A stretch of 62,000 nucleotides of DNA from Chrysomallon squamiferum (GCA_012295275.1 CM022665.1:21750002-21812001); one strand, 5' to 3'. Numbered from the stretch's first letter, positions 16,136-29,205 are shown. Made by a program: numbers and translations. Notes: generated from the sequence alone by a model not told the origin.

Positions 16136-17659
16136 CCTACCCATACACGTATAGGTTAAGTATACGTACATATCAAATGTTTAGTTTTAAAAAAAAATAG
16201 CTTTCTGCAGCTGTTATTTTCAACGAGAATTTTCTCAAGAGTCGTTATAGACAACTTATATTTTAATTTTTGTTTTCAATGTTCTCAAGTTGTCCTGTCA
16301 AAAATACTTCTTTTGTTTTTCCCCTCCCGAAACGCTGTAGATTGATAATATGACTTTATCAAACGTTGAAAATATTTACATGACGCAACAGCGGTGCACA
16401 TTATTTCCTATTTTACGTGACGTCATAAACGGAAGCAATATTGAAAGAAATTAATTTGTTTTCTTTTTTCTTTTTTTTTTTTTTTTTCTTTTTTTTTTTT
16501 TTAGTTCAAATTTTAAAATTTCTCTCTTCTCTCTTGTGTGTGTGTATATATTATTTGCAAAAGTTCTTTAAGCAGTTATCTTTAAAGTTAATAGAATTGT
16601 TGTCAAAATAAAGAAAACAGTGTTTTGCAGAAAACATTGGTTACATATCTGAAAGTTTGCGTGTTGAGTTTTATCACAAAAATATAATTTTATGTTTTTC
16701 TTTTATTCCCCTAAAAAACACATATATTTACAGAGAGAGAGAGAGAGAGAGTAGTCTACATGCACGTGTCTGCGCTCGTGTTTGTTTGTGTGTATGTTGT
16801 TGTTTCAGTTTTCAACTGCTGTATATACACGTGCAAAACATTACATAACATTATGAGAGACAATCTTTTTAAGTAAATACTTCACAAGAAATTATGACAT
16901 TACATATGTCTTTTAACAAGCACTTTCTATTACGTAATTACGTTATCGATTCACTTTTTCATAGTCTATCCCTACTCTCTCTCTAGTGATAACCCTGACA
17001 CATGAAGATGTTAGATTACCAAACTCCCATGGGGCAGGCTGGGCGGTGTTTGTTTTCTAGGTTTACGTGAATCTGCTATCTGATTTTGTGTTATGACATA
17101 CATAATTTCACCTTAGCAATGAACTAGATTTGATCTACAACACCAACGTATGCATAGCCATCGGCATGTTAATTCACTATATTTATGTTGACCATTTAGT
17201 TGGTTTTCAAACCTACAAAGGAACAGAAGACTGCTGCTTGCATAGACACAGGTATTTTGTCTCTGCTTACATCTCTGCGTCTGTATGTTCCTCGATCTAT
17301 TTCCATAACATTTTTGTGTCGGTATACGTGAGTTTGTAAATATTAATCAAGAGAAAATGTGTATATAGTCTTTATCATTCTATGTCTGTCTGTCTGTCTG
17401 TTTTCTACATGTAAGTACTTATGTAAAGCCATTTTGTTCATTTATACTAATTTAATTTTGTTTCAGTATTAGCACAATAATATAAATGTTATTTACTGTA
17501 TATTTTATTTCTTCTAAATACTTTTCCTTTCATTTTGTGTATATATTTTAGTTTTTTTTTTGAATTATGTTCTATTTGTATCTATTGTTGTTCTATTTTA
17601 TAAATTTGCTTTATTAGTTCTAATTCGGTACATTTTTGAATATTATTTTTAGATTATTC

Positions 17660-17811
17660 ATGATGTTGACGCTGTTGTCACTGACGTTATTGTTGTGTTG
17701 TTTTTCGCCTGTTTTTATGGGTGAGTATTGATAAAGTGTATATCTGATACATTTTTTTTAACTTCACGGATTTATTTATTTATTTATTGTTAAAGTTTAC
17801 ATTTTGTTATT

Positions 17812-17864
<53 letters not shown>

Positions 17865-17880
17865 TTGTTTATTGTTATTA

Positions 17881-17947
<67 letters not shown>

Positions 17948-20900
17948 TTTAAAACAAACCTAACTTATACGTACAACCAAGTTACTGTTTTCCTTTCTGT
18001 TAATGTGCATTTGATGGTGCGTTAAAAGCGTACATATATTAATATATCTTGTTAACTAAATGTAAAGCATCGGTTTATTTTTATACTTTTGCAAACCTTT
18101 ACTAAACATAAAGGATAGGGTTAATAGAAGTTACCTTCATGAAAGGTTGGTCCATATGACAAAACATAACACCGGTTTAAATTAATATTTTGTCACTAGA
18201 GACAGCCGTTTACTAACCATAAAGTATATCGTTAACAAATAAAATAAAAAATAAATATATGACACAAACGATTGGTCTATTTAACAAAACAAATTAATTT
18301 AAAGTCAATGGAGACAAACGTTTACTAATCATAAAGTTACCGTCACGAAACATTAGTATGTTGAACACAATATGTATGTGTGTGTTTCTGTACGTATGTA
18401 TGTATGTATGTATGTATGTATGTATGTATGTATGTATGTATGTATGTATGTATAGATAGACAGATATATAGATCAATAGAAAGATAGAGATATAGATAGG
18501 TTCAGTTATATTTCAATTAATTTTTCTTCATTCTAGTTTGTCTGCCTAACCTCTTGTACGACTTCTCCGCCGGCGTCACACCCAACTATGGATCTGGGTA
18601 CATGCAGATAAGCCCACCAGGAGCTGTAACCATAACTTCAGGTGTGGCTAATTTCGACGGAAGTGGTTCGTTGAAGTTGTACAGATTTGCCGCCATGGAT
18701 TGGCAGGGAGACCACTCTTTCACGTTCCTCTTCAAACCCACCGATCCAAACCCCGTAACTGAAGTCAGTCTCATGTCCAACAGCGCCAGCGTTGACACCG
18801 GAAGCGTAATGATAACGTACTCTGCCAATCAGGTTAGTTGTGGAATTAACCATTTCTTCTACCGGAGATTTTCTCTTCTTGTCCTGTGACATTCTCCGCC
18901 TTCAAGTAAACAAACAAACAAACAAATAAATAAACAAACAAACAAACAAACAAACAAACAAATAAACAAACAAACAAACAAACAAGCAAGCAAGCAAACA
19001 CATAAATAAACAAGCAAAGAAACAAACAAGCTAACAAACATGAACTTGTATTTTAGGTTAACTTAATTAAATTTATTTATTTATTTATACGTTTTCCCTA
19101 TACTTCTATCCTGTTCATACTGTAGGGGCATGCCCAAGGAAGGCATGGTTGGATTACCAGAGGCCATAGCTGCTAACAATGATGATAATTAATGATGAAT
19201 AAAATATTAATTTTATCACTAAACAATGATAGTTAATAATACATTTAACAAACAAACAAAAAAACAACAAAAAAACAAGAAAATAATAATAATAATAATA
19301 ATGAGGATGATGAGGATGATAACAATAATTTAATCGTATTTTTAAAACGACTAAACTTGAATACTCTTACAGTTATGAAATTTTGACAAGTAGCATCTTA
19401 TCAAAAGTATTTCTATTAATTCATTTCAGGTGACTCTAAAAGTCATGCTTAGTCGGTGGAATCCAAGCTCTCTGCAGTTTGACAAGAGGACGAAATATCT
19501 AACTATCACTGGAGTCGTATGTTAACCAATTTGTTTCGTGTGTTTGTGTGTGTGTTTATATGTATGTGAGTGTGTCTGTGACTACAGTTACTTTAACAAC
19601 TAATCCAGAACACGGTGACCAATATTAAATCTTGGATGTATTTCTGTTAAATTTAACGAAAAACAATCATTATTTTTTACTTACTGTTGATTAATATATA
19701 AAAACAAATTCTGTAATATTATTAAGCATCCTGATTAATTATCTAATATCATTTACAATATTACAAACATTAACATCGAAATCTGCAGATAATTTTCTTA
19801 CATCAGATTACAATCGTATATCATCGGCATCACTAAAATAAATTAATTAATTTTCTGATATCATATTTTGAATAACAAATGTATCTTCATTGACGTCACT
19901 AGAACTGATTAATACATTTTCTAATATATTTGGAATTACAAATGTATTTTGATGACGTCACTAAAACAAATTAATTAATTTTCTGACATCATATGTTGAA
20001 TTACAAATGTATATTTAGTGATGTCATTAGGACGGATTTATTAATCTTCTAAATATCAGACCTATAGTCTTTATTAGGAACCAGCTTGAAATGTACATTA
20101 TCATTAGCAGTATACATGTTTCACACCTTCGCATATATCAACGTCTTGCGATGCATGATGTATTTAACACAGATATATTATTATTAATGTCTAAATATAT
20201 GATATATTTAACATAGATATGTTATTAATGTCTAGATACGTGATATATTTAAAACAGATGTATTGTTATTAATTTCTATTATACATCATATATTTAACTT
20301 CAGATACATTATTATCAATGTCTGTTTTACATTATATAACTCAGATACATTATTATCAGTGTTCTGTTTTACATATATTATTATTGTCTAGATACGTGAT
20401 ATATTTAACACAGATATATTATTGTTAATGTCTAGATGCGTGGTCTGTTCAACACAGATACGTTATTATTAATGTGTGATATATTTAAAACAGGATCTAG
20501 GTGTAATGCAGCAGGCACATTTTACTAAAAGTAATCAGCTTGTTCGATTCGAAGTTCACATCCCTGGAGCCACACCAGTACCTGTTTCCTTTGATCTGCG
20601 TAAGTGCATTTATTTATTTACATTCTTACTTGCTTATTTATTTATTTATGAATGTGTGTAAATGGTATCTACGTGGTATATTATTTGTCACGTAATCGCT
20701 GTTTGATAAAACTGTTTTCTGATTCAGTACATGATGAGCATATTGAAATTGTCGGCTGGGACCCACTCATGTTTGGCGTCGGGACATCAGTGTCGTTTAG
20801 TGGAATGCTTGACGAAGTAAGAAATACATACACTCACTCACACACACACACATACACACACACACACAAACATACACACATACATACAAACATACATACA

Positions 20901-21010
20901 TACATACATACATACATACATACATACATACATACATACATACATACGTATTTATTATAATATTTTTTTATCTTTTTTTTCAGATTGTATACTTTCGATG
21001 TTACATCTAA
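17660..21010 (+). CDS. Small secreted LamG/concanavalin-like protein
   Basis: Complete six-exon gene: 17660-17720, 18537-18832, 19430-19516, 20494-20599, 20728-20816 and 20984-21010, all GT-AG with matching phases (1, 0, 0, 1, 0). The product is 221 aa. Exon 1 encodes a classical signal peptide (MMLTLLSLTLLLCCF, cleavage near residue 20). The mature part has a beta-sandwich look: MDWQGDHSFTFLFKP resembles the FTISFWFKP strand of LamG-like/concanavalin A-like jelly rolls, and it ends GMLDEIVYFRC, like the closing strand of such domains (GxxDEVxIY). There is no TM segment, so it is predicted to be secreted and possibly carbohydrate-binding. It is not a galectin: the galectin HFNPR and WGxE motifs are absent. 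Introns contain long ATT, TATG and AAAC repeats. The fold is inferred from motifs; the gene structure is strong. Confidence 0.85.
17813..17946. repeat. (AGT)n followed by (TTA)n
   Basis: Two perfect trinucleotide runs in intron 1 of the LamG-like gene. The poly-Ser/poly-Tyr ORF is not a gene. Confidence 0.95.
18392..18453. repeat. (TATG)n microsatellite
   Basis: Perfect tetranucleotide run at the end of intron 1 of the LamG-like gene. Confidence 0.95.
18905..19025. repeat. (AAAC)n microsatellite
   Basis: AAAC run with AAAT and AAGC variants, just inside intron 2 of the LamG-like gene. Confidence 0.95.
19800..20475. repeat. Two degenerate minisatellites in intron 3
   Basis: From 19800 to about 20060, units of roughly 65-75 bp share AATTAATTTTCTGA, GAATTACAAATGTAT and GACGTCACTA. 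From about 20150 to 20475, units of roughly 60 bp share GATATATTTAACACAGATA and TTATTATTAATGTCTA. Both lie inside the LamG-like gene. Confidence 0.7.
20826..20946. repeat. CA and CATA simple repeat
   Basis: CA run followed by CATA tetramers in the last intron of the LamG-like gene, starting within 10 bp of the exon 5 donor. Confidence 0.95.
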
Positions 21011-21128
21011 GAACGTCACGTGACATGAGATCAAGAGTAAAAAGTAAAATTATTTTTGTTAAGTAAGCTGTGTTTATCCCGCATGCAAACCCATTAACAT
21101 TATGTTGTATATATGTTGTGTTTATTCA

Positions 21129-21134
21129 AATAAA
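21129..21134 (+). terminator. Candidate poly(A) signal of the LamG-like gene
   Basis: AATAAA lies about 120 bp past the stop codon of the LamG-like gene. Confidence 0.4.
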
Positions 21135-21426
21135 TAATAATATGCATATATATACATATATATATATATGTCTTTTTGTTACTTTATGTAAAAATAATCG
21201 ACCGAAGTTCAAGGACCTGTATTTTCCGTTTAAATTATATATATTGAAAACGTTAATTAAATATTTAAAAATAATAATAATAATAAATTAACCTGCTCAA
21301 ACCTATATCGAATAAGCTGAAATTTACTTGACATAAGGAAAGTCCAACTTACAGATATTTTGTTGTGAAATGTCACTTGCAGAATAAACGAAAGCTTGTA
21401 AGACAACGTTAATTTTAGATAACGTA

Positions 21427-24400
21427 GAGAAGAGTGGGGCATAATGAGAAAGTGGATTTTTGTTGTCTCAAATTTGTCGGCAAATGTCGGAATATGCCCC
21501 GAATATCCCTTGTACATCACGTGACCTGCAAATGGCATATACCCAACAAAAGCCATTTCTTTCCTTGTTTATACCATTAAAATAAGGAGTTACCGCCCTC
21601 AGTTTGGTTTCCGCGGCAAACTGAAGCTTTCGTATAAGCGTGATTCTACGGAAAAACTCGTGGCCTATAAAAACACGCAAACATAATTACGTCCTGAAAG
21701 TTTCGTGTACGCGCGATTTTGACTCACTCATTTGGCTTGTTTCGGCCAGACTGAATCTGCCCGATTAATGCACAGAACTAAGAAACAAAAAGTGTATTAT
21801 AATCAGTTTATATTTATTGCATCTGCACCTATGCTTAATCTATAATATAGATGTGCATACAAATGCTTTAGCAATTTAGCAGTATTCATGAATACAAAGT
21901 AATGAAGTACTTTGACCAAAAAAAATAAATTAAACAGCAACGTATACTTGCAGTTTACAACAGCAATAAATACATTGTACAAAAATGACAACAGTTCAAA
22001 ACTTAACATTTATTTGCTGCTATTCAGATATTTTTGTTGTTTTGTTCTGAGGCTTGACACCTCTTCTTGTTGACAATTTTTGGTATGTCTGCTTGAAATG
22101 TCTGGACATATAATTTCAGCTGTTTTTATAAGGCTTTGCTTTACGATATCGCCTTCAGAGCATTTGCCATTTTAAAAGCAAAAACTTTTAAAATTTTAAA
22201 AGAAACTTTTCTGTTAATGAGCTACGCGTATTCGCCGGAAGTTAAAAGAAAGTAATTGACAAAAGTACAAAAAAATTGAAACGATTTTTAAAAAAAACGT
22301 GCTCTCGCTGTAGAATTTTTTGTCTGGCCCATGGGCCGCAAATTGTTCTTGTAAAGGGCCACCAATCCTAGTCTGAAAATTCCATGGAACGAGCGATAAA
22401 TGAAGTGAGATTTGGTCGACTTGGTTTCCTTGCTCCCAGCAAGGAATATGATGTTCCAAAATCCACGGTAGAGCGTAGGGTGAAAGACAAGAACAAACAA
22501 GCAACTGGTCCAACCAAAGGACTTGGTAATTTTGAAACAGTATTCCCAAAAGTACTGGAGGAAGAACTGGTGAACATCATATTAAGGATGGAAGAGATGT
22601 TTCTTGGACTGACCACCGTTTATGTGAGATTGCTGGCCTTCCAACTAGCGGAGAGAAATCGACTTCCACATAAGTTCAACAGCTAAACTGAGAAAGCTGA
22701 CAAATATTGGCTGGCAAAGTTTCTTGACAAAACTAATTTGTCAGTCAGATGTTCTGAAGCCGCCTCTGCAGCCAGAGCTAGAGGTTTTAATCGCCAGAGT
22801 GTCATGGCATTTGTTGCTTTGTTAGAATCACTGTAACACAACTATGATTTTGAACCAGGTAGGATTTACAACATGGATGAGACAGGAATAACCACAGTGC
22901 AAGGAATCCCATCTAATGTCATTGTTCTCAAAGGCAAGAAGCAAGTCGGCAAGCTAACATCTGCAGAGCATGGCACTGAGCACTATTTGTATGAACGCAC
23001 TTGGCAGTTATAATTTTGATAATTTTCCCTAGGTTGAGAATGAAAGAGCATTTGAAGATGGGTGCACGTCTAGGATCACATTGCGTGGTACACAAGTATG
23101 GATGGATGCACATAGAGCTGTTCGTTACATGGTTTCAGCACTTCATGAAAATTGCAAGTCAAGTAAGGAAAACTCAATCCTACTTGTGTTGGATGGCCAC
23201 ATAATCCATACTAAGAACCCGTAAGTGGTCAGCTTGGCAAGAGATAATGCTGTGGTAATATTGTGCCTTCCTCCCCACTGCAGCCATAGATTGCAACCTC
23301 TTGATGTTTTGTTCATGAAACTTCTGAGTTCCTTCTATACACAGGAGGTTGAGAAATGGCTCCTTAACAGTCCATGAAAAATGGATTCAATTTATCAGAT
23401 AGCGGAATTATCAGAGCTGCCACTTCTCCCACTGCTGTCAACGGTGTTAGGAAGACAGGGATTTTCCCAGTCAACAGAGATATCTTCCAGGATCATGACT
23501 TTGCACCTGCTGAAATGACAGATGTACCTGTTGATGCTGCCTCCGCAGTCATTCATACTAATAACTGTCCAGACGAAAATTTTACTATTGGTGCTACCAA
23601 GCCAAAGGCGCCCATTCCTTCAGCACCATTGCCAAAGGCTACTTCTCAGAGTCTTGTCACTCCATCCATTACTGATGCTACCCAACCACAAATCCCCATC
23701 TCTACACAACTAGTGCCTTTAGCTACCGCTCAGTCTCGTTGTTCCGTCCATTACTAATGCTACTCAGCCAAAAATACCTACACCAACACCACCAGTGTCT
23801 AAGGATGCATCGCCAAGTTTTGTCACTCCATCCACCACTGGTACTACCAACCCACAAACACCCACCCGTACAGCACCAGCGCTCAAGAATGGGTTTGAGG
23901 ATCCTCCTGCTGTTCCCTTCTCCTAGGCTTCTCTTAGGGCAAAACTGATGTCCTTTGTTTTACCATCTGTTATTTCCCCAGTCCTGGAACAGCAGAAAGC
24001 GAAATGTGGTAGTAAATGTGGCAAGACCAGCAAACAATCTACAGTTGTAACAGAGGGAGCCTGACGGAAACAGTGTTGATGATGAAGATATACAATGCTT
24101 ATATAGCAATGATATATATTCTAATTCACCTGCAAAGGGTTGTCTCACCAGGACTGTGCAGGGGTTGAGAAAGAGGATTTTATTTGTGATATCTGTTCTG
24201 ACTAAATCACTGAAAATCTGATAATTGAGGTTCAGAAGTTGAACAGTCATGATGGCTGAACAATTTTTGTTTTGTTTGGCCTACTCTTGTGAATTAAGAG
24301 TAAAATGTTGTTTTATACAAGGTTTTTACTTATTTACTGATTACTTCTGCAAAGTGATTTGCTTTTCCCGAGAATTCAGTTTATAAATTTGTGTTTGGAG

Positions 24401-24864
24401 GATAAATGTAAACTCATTTAAAATTTCAATGATGGAAGTTAACTTGACTGATGAAAGGTATTCACTGCATTTTAGGTTTTAGTTATAATCTATTGTGAAT
24501 AGATGTTCATGCAGTGCTTTTATTCAGTTAAGACAAATGTTTTGCAGCTTTGATAGTTTGTCAGAGTTGTTTATTTTTCTGTGATCTGTGGAGGGAGAAT
24601 GTTATCCCATTATGCCCTATCCATTTCAATTTGCCCCTTTACCAAATCTCAATTAACCCTGTAAATGTAACAATATGGGAAAATTCAAAACCTTTTGAAA
24701 TTTTCACAATATTTGGTTATGCTCTACAACTGCCAGCTGTTGTCTGGTAAACTGATAGCTTATAACCTAATGAAGCATCCTGTATTATATTTACCCTTGT
24801 AATGCATATCCATGGCCAATGAGTGCACAACACAACTAAGTATCTCGTTATGCCCACTGTCCCC
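21427..24864 (+). mobile_element. pogo/Tigger-like DNA transposon, decayed
   Basis: The element is bounded by imperfect terminal inverted repeats. The left one (21427-21453, from GAGAAGAGTGGGGCATAATG) matches the reverse complement of the right one (24838-24864, from GGGGACAGTGGGCATAACGA). Both sit directly inside a TA dinucleotide (21425-21426 and 24865-24866), the expected pogo/Tc1-mariner target duplication. The transposase remnants between them are on the plus strand. The first ~950 bp inside the left end are non-coding and may include another old insertion (a hAT-like patch GGCCCATGGGCCGCA near 22327). Confidence 0.8.
22384..23960 (+). pseudogene. pogo-like transposase pseudogene
   Basis: A helix-turn-helix part starts at 22384 (KEYDVPKSTVERRVKDKNK, then GLGNFETVFPKVLEEELV), typical of pogo/jerky/Tigger transposases. 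A stop follows at 22684. In shifted frames the DDE region continues: YNMDETGITTVQG near 22870 (first Asp), VLDGHIIHTKNP near 23190 (second Asp), and HCSHRLQPLDV near 23280-23310 (third Asp). The C-terminal region reads TAVNGVRKTGIFPVNRDIFQ and DHDFAPAEMTD (23374-23757). Several frameshifts and stops separate the blocks, so it cannot make a full transposase. Family assignment is by motif. Confidence 0.85.
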
Positions 24865-25036
24865 TAGGCAGAACATAGTCCTATGGTAAAATCTACAATA
24901 CACAGGAATATGCTGCACATTCTCAAACATTTTGTGAATTTCCTATACATCTATGAGTCTGTTCGGTGATGATTTTACTAAGAAATCAAATAATAATAAT
25001 AATAATAAAATTAAAAAATTAAAAAATTAAAAAATA

Positions 25037-26242
25037 AGTTTTCACCAAATGTCACATAAGATAAACCTGTGAATGTTGGTGACTACTTAGCTGATTAAGG
25101 AATTTAATTTGTCAAAAATTATATCTGTTTCGTATTTTATTATATTATCTTTGTTCTAACGTTAGAAGAATAAATTCCAAGAATTGTTATTTATTTGAAT
25201 TTACAAACCTCGACTTGAAGATTTCTTAAATATTATTACTTAACAATAAGAGTATTATTTAGCAGATTTAAATTCAGTTATGTAAATTTATTTTACTTTA
25301 TTTTATTTTTTATTTTGTTCTTTTTGTTCTATTACTTTTTATAACAATTCTTTATTTTATGTTTTCAGTGCACAAGCTTTATTAAAAATTTTTCATAAGC
25401 CATTTTTATACAGATCTCATATAAAGTGCTTCATACAATTCTTATTCTAAAACACTTCATATAATTCTTATCCTATAAAACTGACATCTCAAAGGTTTCT
25501 CACAAATATGATTACTCATGTTAAGTTTCAGATTACATTTGTATAAGAAACATTTTGTACAAAACACACATTTCAGTGGTTTGTCACCAGTGTGAATTCA
25601 CATGTGAACTTTGGTTGTAAAACATCATAAAAGACATTTAATATAAATACCACAATGAAAAGATTTTTTCATCATTTTTAATAATCCTTCATAGAGTTGG
25701 TAATGGAAAATATCTTTTGTGACAAAAATTCAGTTTTCATTCAGAATAAAATCACAAAATGTCTGATGTTAATAAATGCTGGAAATAACAGTGTTCTTAA
25801 AAATGGAAACACAATCTTTAAAGGATTGTTGGAAAAAATTACAAATCTCACCAAAACTAAAAAATATGAAATGGAAAACAAAATAAAATAGGAAAAAATA
25901 TGAAAATAAAAAAATTGAAAATGGGAAAAAAAATAAATAAATAAATAAATAAAAAAATAAATAAATAAATCAATCAAAATAAAATTATATAACTGAATTT
26001 ACATGTACTAAATGATGCTGTTATTGCTAAGTGATAATTTTACAAAGATAATCTTCAAGATGTCATTTGTAAATTCAAATAACAAGCATTTCACTGAATT
26101 TACTATTCTAAAATTAGAAAAAATATAATAAAAGAAAGTCATATAAAGAATTTCAGAGATAATTATTCACAAATTAAATTTTTAATCACAAAGTAGTGAC
26201 TAACATTCACAAGTATATTTTATGTGACATTTGGTGAAAACT
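25037..26242. mobile_element. Foldback element with ~255-bp inverted arms
   Basis: The left arm 25037-25290 and right arm about 25983-26242 are reverse complements over about 255 bp with substitutions and small indels. The outermost bases are AGTTTTCACCAAATGTCACA and its complement. The 690-bp centre holds a decayed C2H2 zinc finger and an AAAT-rich tract (25900-25975). The layout fits a non-autonomous DNA transposon with long TIRs. No clear target-site duplication is visible and no transposase is present. Confidence 0.75.
25475..25625 (-). pseudogene. C2H2 zinc-finger remnant inside the foldback element
   Basis: On the minus strand the frame reads IHTGDKPLKCVFCTKCF then LYKCNLKLNMSNHICEKPL. 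It has the linker (HTGDKP, like HTGEKP) and the CxxC of a C2H2 finger. One zinc-binding His is replaced by Asn, and a stop lies just before IHTG. No intact zinc-finger gene is nearby. Confidence 0.6.
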
Positions 26243-27881
26243 GACTTTGTATACATGGCCAAAACACTTAAATCTGGGTGAGGGGGTCTCAGGGTTGACT
26301 TCAGAAAGTAACCATAGACATAAACAAATTCATTCAGTGGGTATTGCTTTTATCAGAATAGAGATTTATATTTTATATTTTTTAAACAAAATGTTTGCCT
26401 AAAAATAAAAAAAAATAAAATTAAAATAAGACTAATAAATTGTCAGTTTTGGTATGAGACATTTGCCTCAGTGCCGTTATGACCATCATGTGTGTGTGTG
26501 TTTATATATATATAAATACACTCATATAATTATTTTTATTTTTATTTTTATTTTTTATTTTTTTTATTTTTTTTTGAGAAGAAAAATCTTTACCAAATAG
26601 ACTGGTAGTTGTAAAGGAAATTCACAAAATGTTTGGAAACATTCAGCATATACCCGTGTATATTAATTTTGCCATAGGATTGCGTAATGCCTGTATGAAG
26701 GATTATAAATAAATACATAAATAATGATGATGAAGTTAAAGAAAAAAATAATAATAATAAATAAATAATAATAATAATAAGAGGCATAAAATTCAATATC
26801 CGCATATGAAAATAAATAATAATAATGACTATATAAAAATAACACAGACAGAAATATTTGGTCTAATTTGCCTGTCTTGTTTTTGTTGCCATTTGAGGAA
26901 GTGCGATGTAATGAAATAATACTGTTTTTTTACGATATTAGAGTGTGCGCTTCGTTTTGAAGGAAAAGTAATAGAGTACAAAGATGGCCAAGGGGGAGAT
27001 AAACCACGGAATTGCTATTAAGACCAGACACAGAATGTGTCTTGTGTAAATTATAGAAATGAATAGAAGGCAAGAAATAAATAAATAAGACATTGTTTGT
27101 AAATTGCAGTAAGAATTTTTTGCAAAACATAAAGACAGTTCGCTTGAAGTTAAATAGTGACGCGGGATTCTTTGTTTACTAGGCTATAGTCGTGTTGTTC
27201 TAGTAAAGCCTTTACTGTTTACATTTAACGATAACCGGCGTAGTAATTTTTATTATTACTTAAAAACAACATCAAACTAATTAAATAATTTTCAGTCAAA
27301 TGGAAATAAAGGTTAATATTTGCTCAATAATAAACATCGACTGCATAAACTAGTTCAGTGAAAACATTGTAAATCATAAATCGTTAAATGTAACTATTGA
27401 CATTGTTCTTAATCTTATTTACTATATTTAGTGACTGTTCTCTCATATTTAGCACTTCAGATCACTCACGTTTATCACTATTTCCATGTTTGTAGGAACT
27501 GATGACATAATACTGTTTTAACCACTCACTGGTACATGTATATATGTTATATAAGTCACATTCGTCTAGTATTTATAAAACTAAATGATAAATTTGATAT
27601 AGCATTTGTAATATGATGACAGCATGTATAAAATATCAGAGAATTTACAATTAAAAACCTTTGCCCACAATGGATATCTGGTTATTTCATCACTGAAAAT
27701 AAAGCATAATGTTGTCAAGTTAACACATAATTATGATAATATGTATTTGCAGAACTTAAGATGAAACATCTTTCAGTTATCCCTAAGTTATTAAAATCCC
27801 AGATTTCACATACATTTAGTAATACATGTTTTACAATCTTGTCTGTTCATAAATTAAATTCTCAACATTTTTTTCAAATAG
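26243..27881. other. Non-coding AT-rich stretch
   Basis: No gene recognised. Contains TG/TA (about 26488-26515), ATTTTT (26530-26575) and AAT (26740-26825) simple repeats. The short ORFs are low-complexity. Confidence 0.55.
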
Positions 27882-27958
27882 AAGAAACTTTGAAGTTCAA
27901 CTGAATGAATATTTCCTGGTTTTACAAAGGATCCAGACTTACATAAGACAAGTTCAAG
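27882..27958 (+). pseudogene. Degenerate copy of a 78-nt exon
   Basis: It matches the exon-like segment 32188-32265 including acceptor (TTTCAAATAG) and donor (AAG|GTATTT), but is one base shorter, which breaks the frame midway (RNFEVQLNEYFLVL then shifted). Similarity continues into the downstream intron-like sequence. It is probably a decayed duplicate exon. Confidence 0.5.
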
Positions 27959-29205
27959 GTATTTAACCTCAGTTACAATTTCTGTATTAAATAATTAACA
28001 ATGCAAGTAACTTGATGTACATTAACATCTGTTACTGACTGAATACCATTCCAACTTTCATATCTAAAATATTACTTCAAGATATTGTTTGTAAATTAAA
28101 GTGAGAAGTTTTCACACTATTCTGCTTCAATTTGAAACAAATTATTAAGACGGTTTTGAGTGTTATTTTTTGTTTAAGCTGTAAATTTATAATTGTTTTG
28201 TTACTGTGGGTTTTTAAATTTAATATTATATTTTGTTTTCTCTCTGTCATAAATGCTTTAGTTTAATGATATCAACAGTATTTTTTATTTAATTTAAAGA
28301 AACCATGACAGTACTAAAAGTTACTTAAATGACAATAAATATAAATAAAAAAAAGAGTTTTAAAAAATTGATGTGAGCAGTATTTATAAATGGAAGAGGG
28401 GCGAAATCTGTATAATGTTATTTATTAATCATGTTTAATCCGATTCTGTACATACATACACAATGCAACATATAATACTACTGACATCTAATGATAACCA
28501 GTTTCAGAGGCCATAAGACTCAGGAAGATACAACTGCTGTGTCAAGAATAACATTAAACAATAGTACACATAAAGGTAACATAATATCAGCAGTATGCTT
28601 AATATATTCATTAATATTAAAATCTTCTCCAACTGATTGATTACAATGGAGTCAGTTCACTGCTCTAGATCTTTCCCTGGTTGAAAAAGTTTTGTTCAAA
28701 ATATCATTAGTAGTTTCTTGTCTTTGAGTGTGTAGTTCTTCTATTGATGTTACATGATAAGCCAAAGTTTCATCAATATTGTTATTAAGAGTTTTTTGAA
28801 AAAATTAAATAAAGAATCAATTGACACATCTAACTTTTGACTGTACCTGTTTATTGCTGTTCAGAATTGACCAGTACTCCTTTTTAATATTTTCATTTTT
28901 TATTTAATAGATAGCATTTGTTTATACTGATTCTCTTTATAACTGAACTCACCTTTCAGCACACTTCCACCACATTGTTTGTATCTTCTGGCTTTTCTGA
29001 TTTCCTTTCTTGCAGCTTTACAAGCTCTGTTAAACTAGGCCTTATTATAAGGATATGTTTTTATTGTATTATAGGTGGGTTTCTTCCAAAATATATTTTT
29101 AGTTGCAGTTATAAAGATAACATTTATATCAGAGACTGTATTATTTATAAATTCAGAGTCAACATCTGTTTCCTTGCAATTTTGTAATTTTTGTGGATAT
29201 TTCAT

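Larger units (their letters stand above)
15457..17659. other. Spacer between receptor gene A and the LamG-like gene
   Basis: The two genes are divergently oriented (gene A minus, LamG-like plus), so this 2.2 kb should hold both 5' ends. It contains a TC run (15600-15681), TACA/GATA repeats (15840-16135) and poly-T (16462-16502). No signal-peptide exon for gene A could be identified with confidence. A TGACGTCA octamer lies at 16418-16425. Confidence 0.5.

Noticed and set aside
17660-21010. Galectin assignment for the secreted protein
   Set aside because: The galectin carbohydrate-binding motifs (HFNPR, WGxE) are absent. A LamG/concanavalin-like jelly roll fits the visible strands better.
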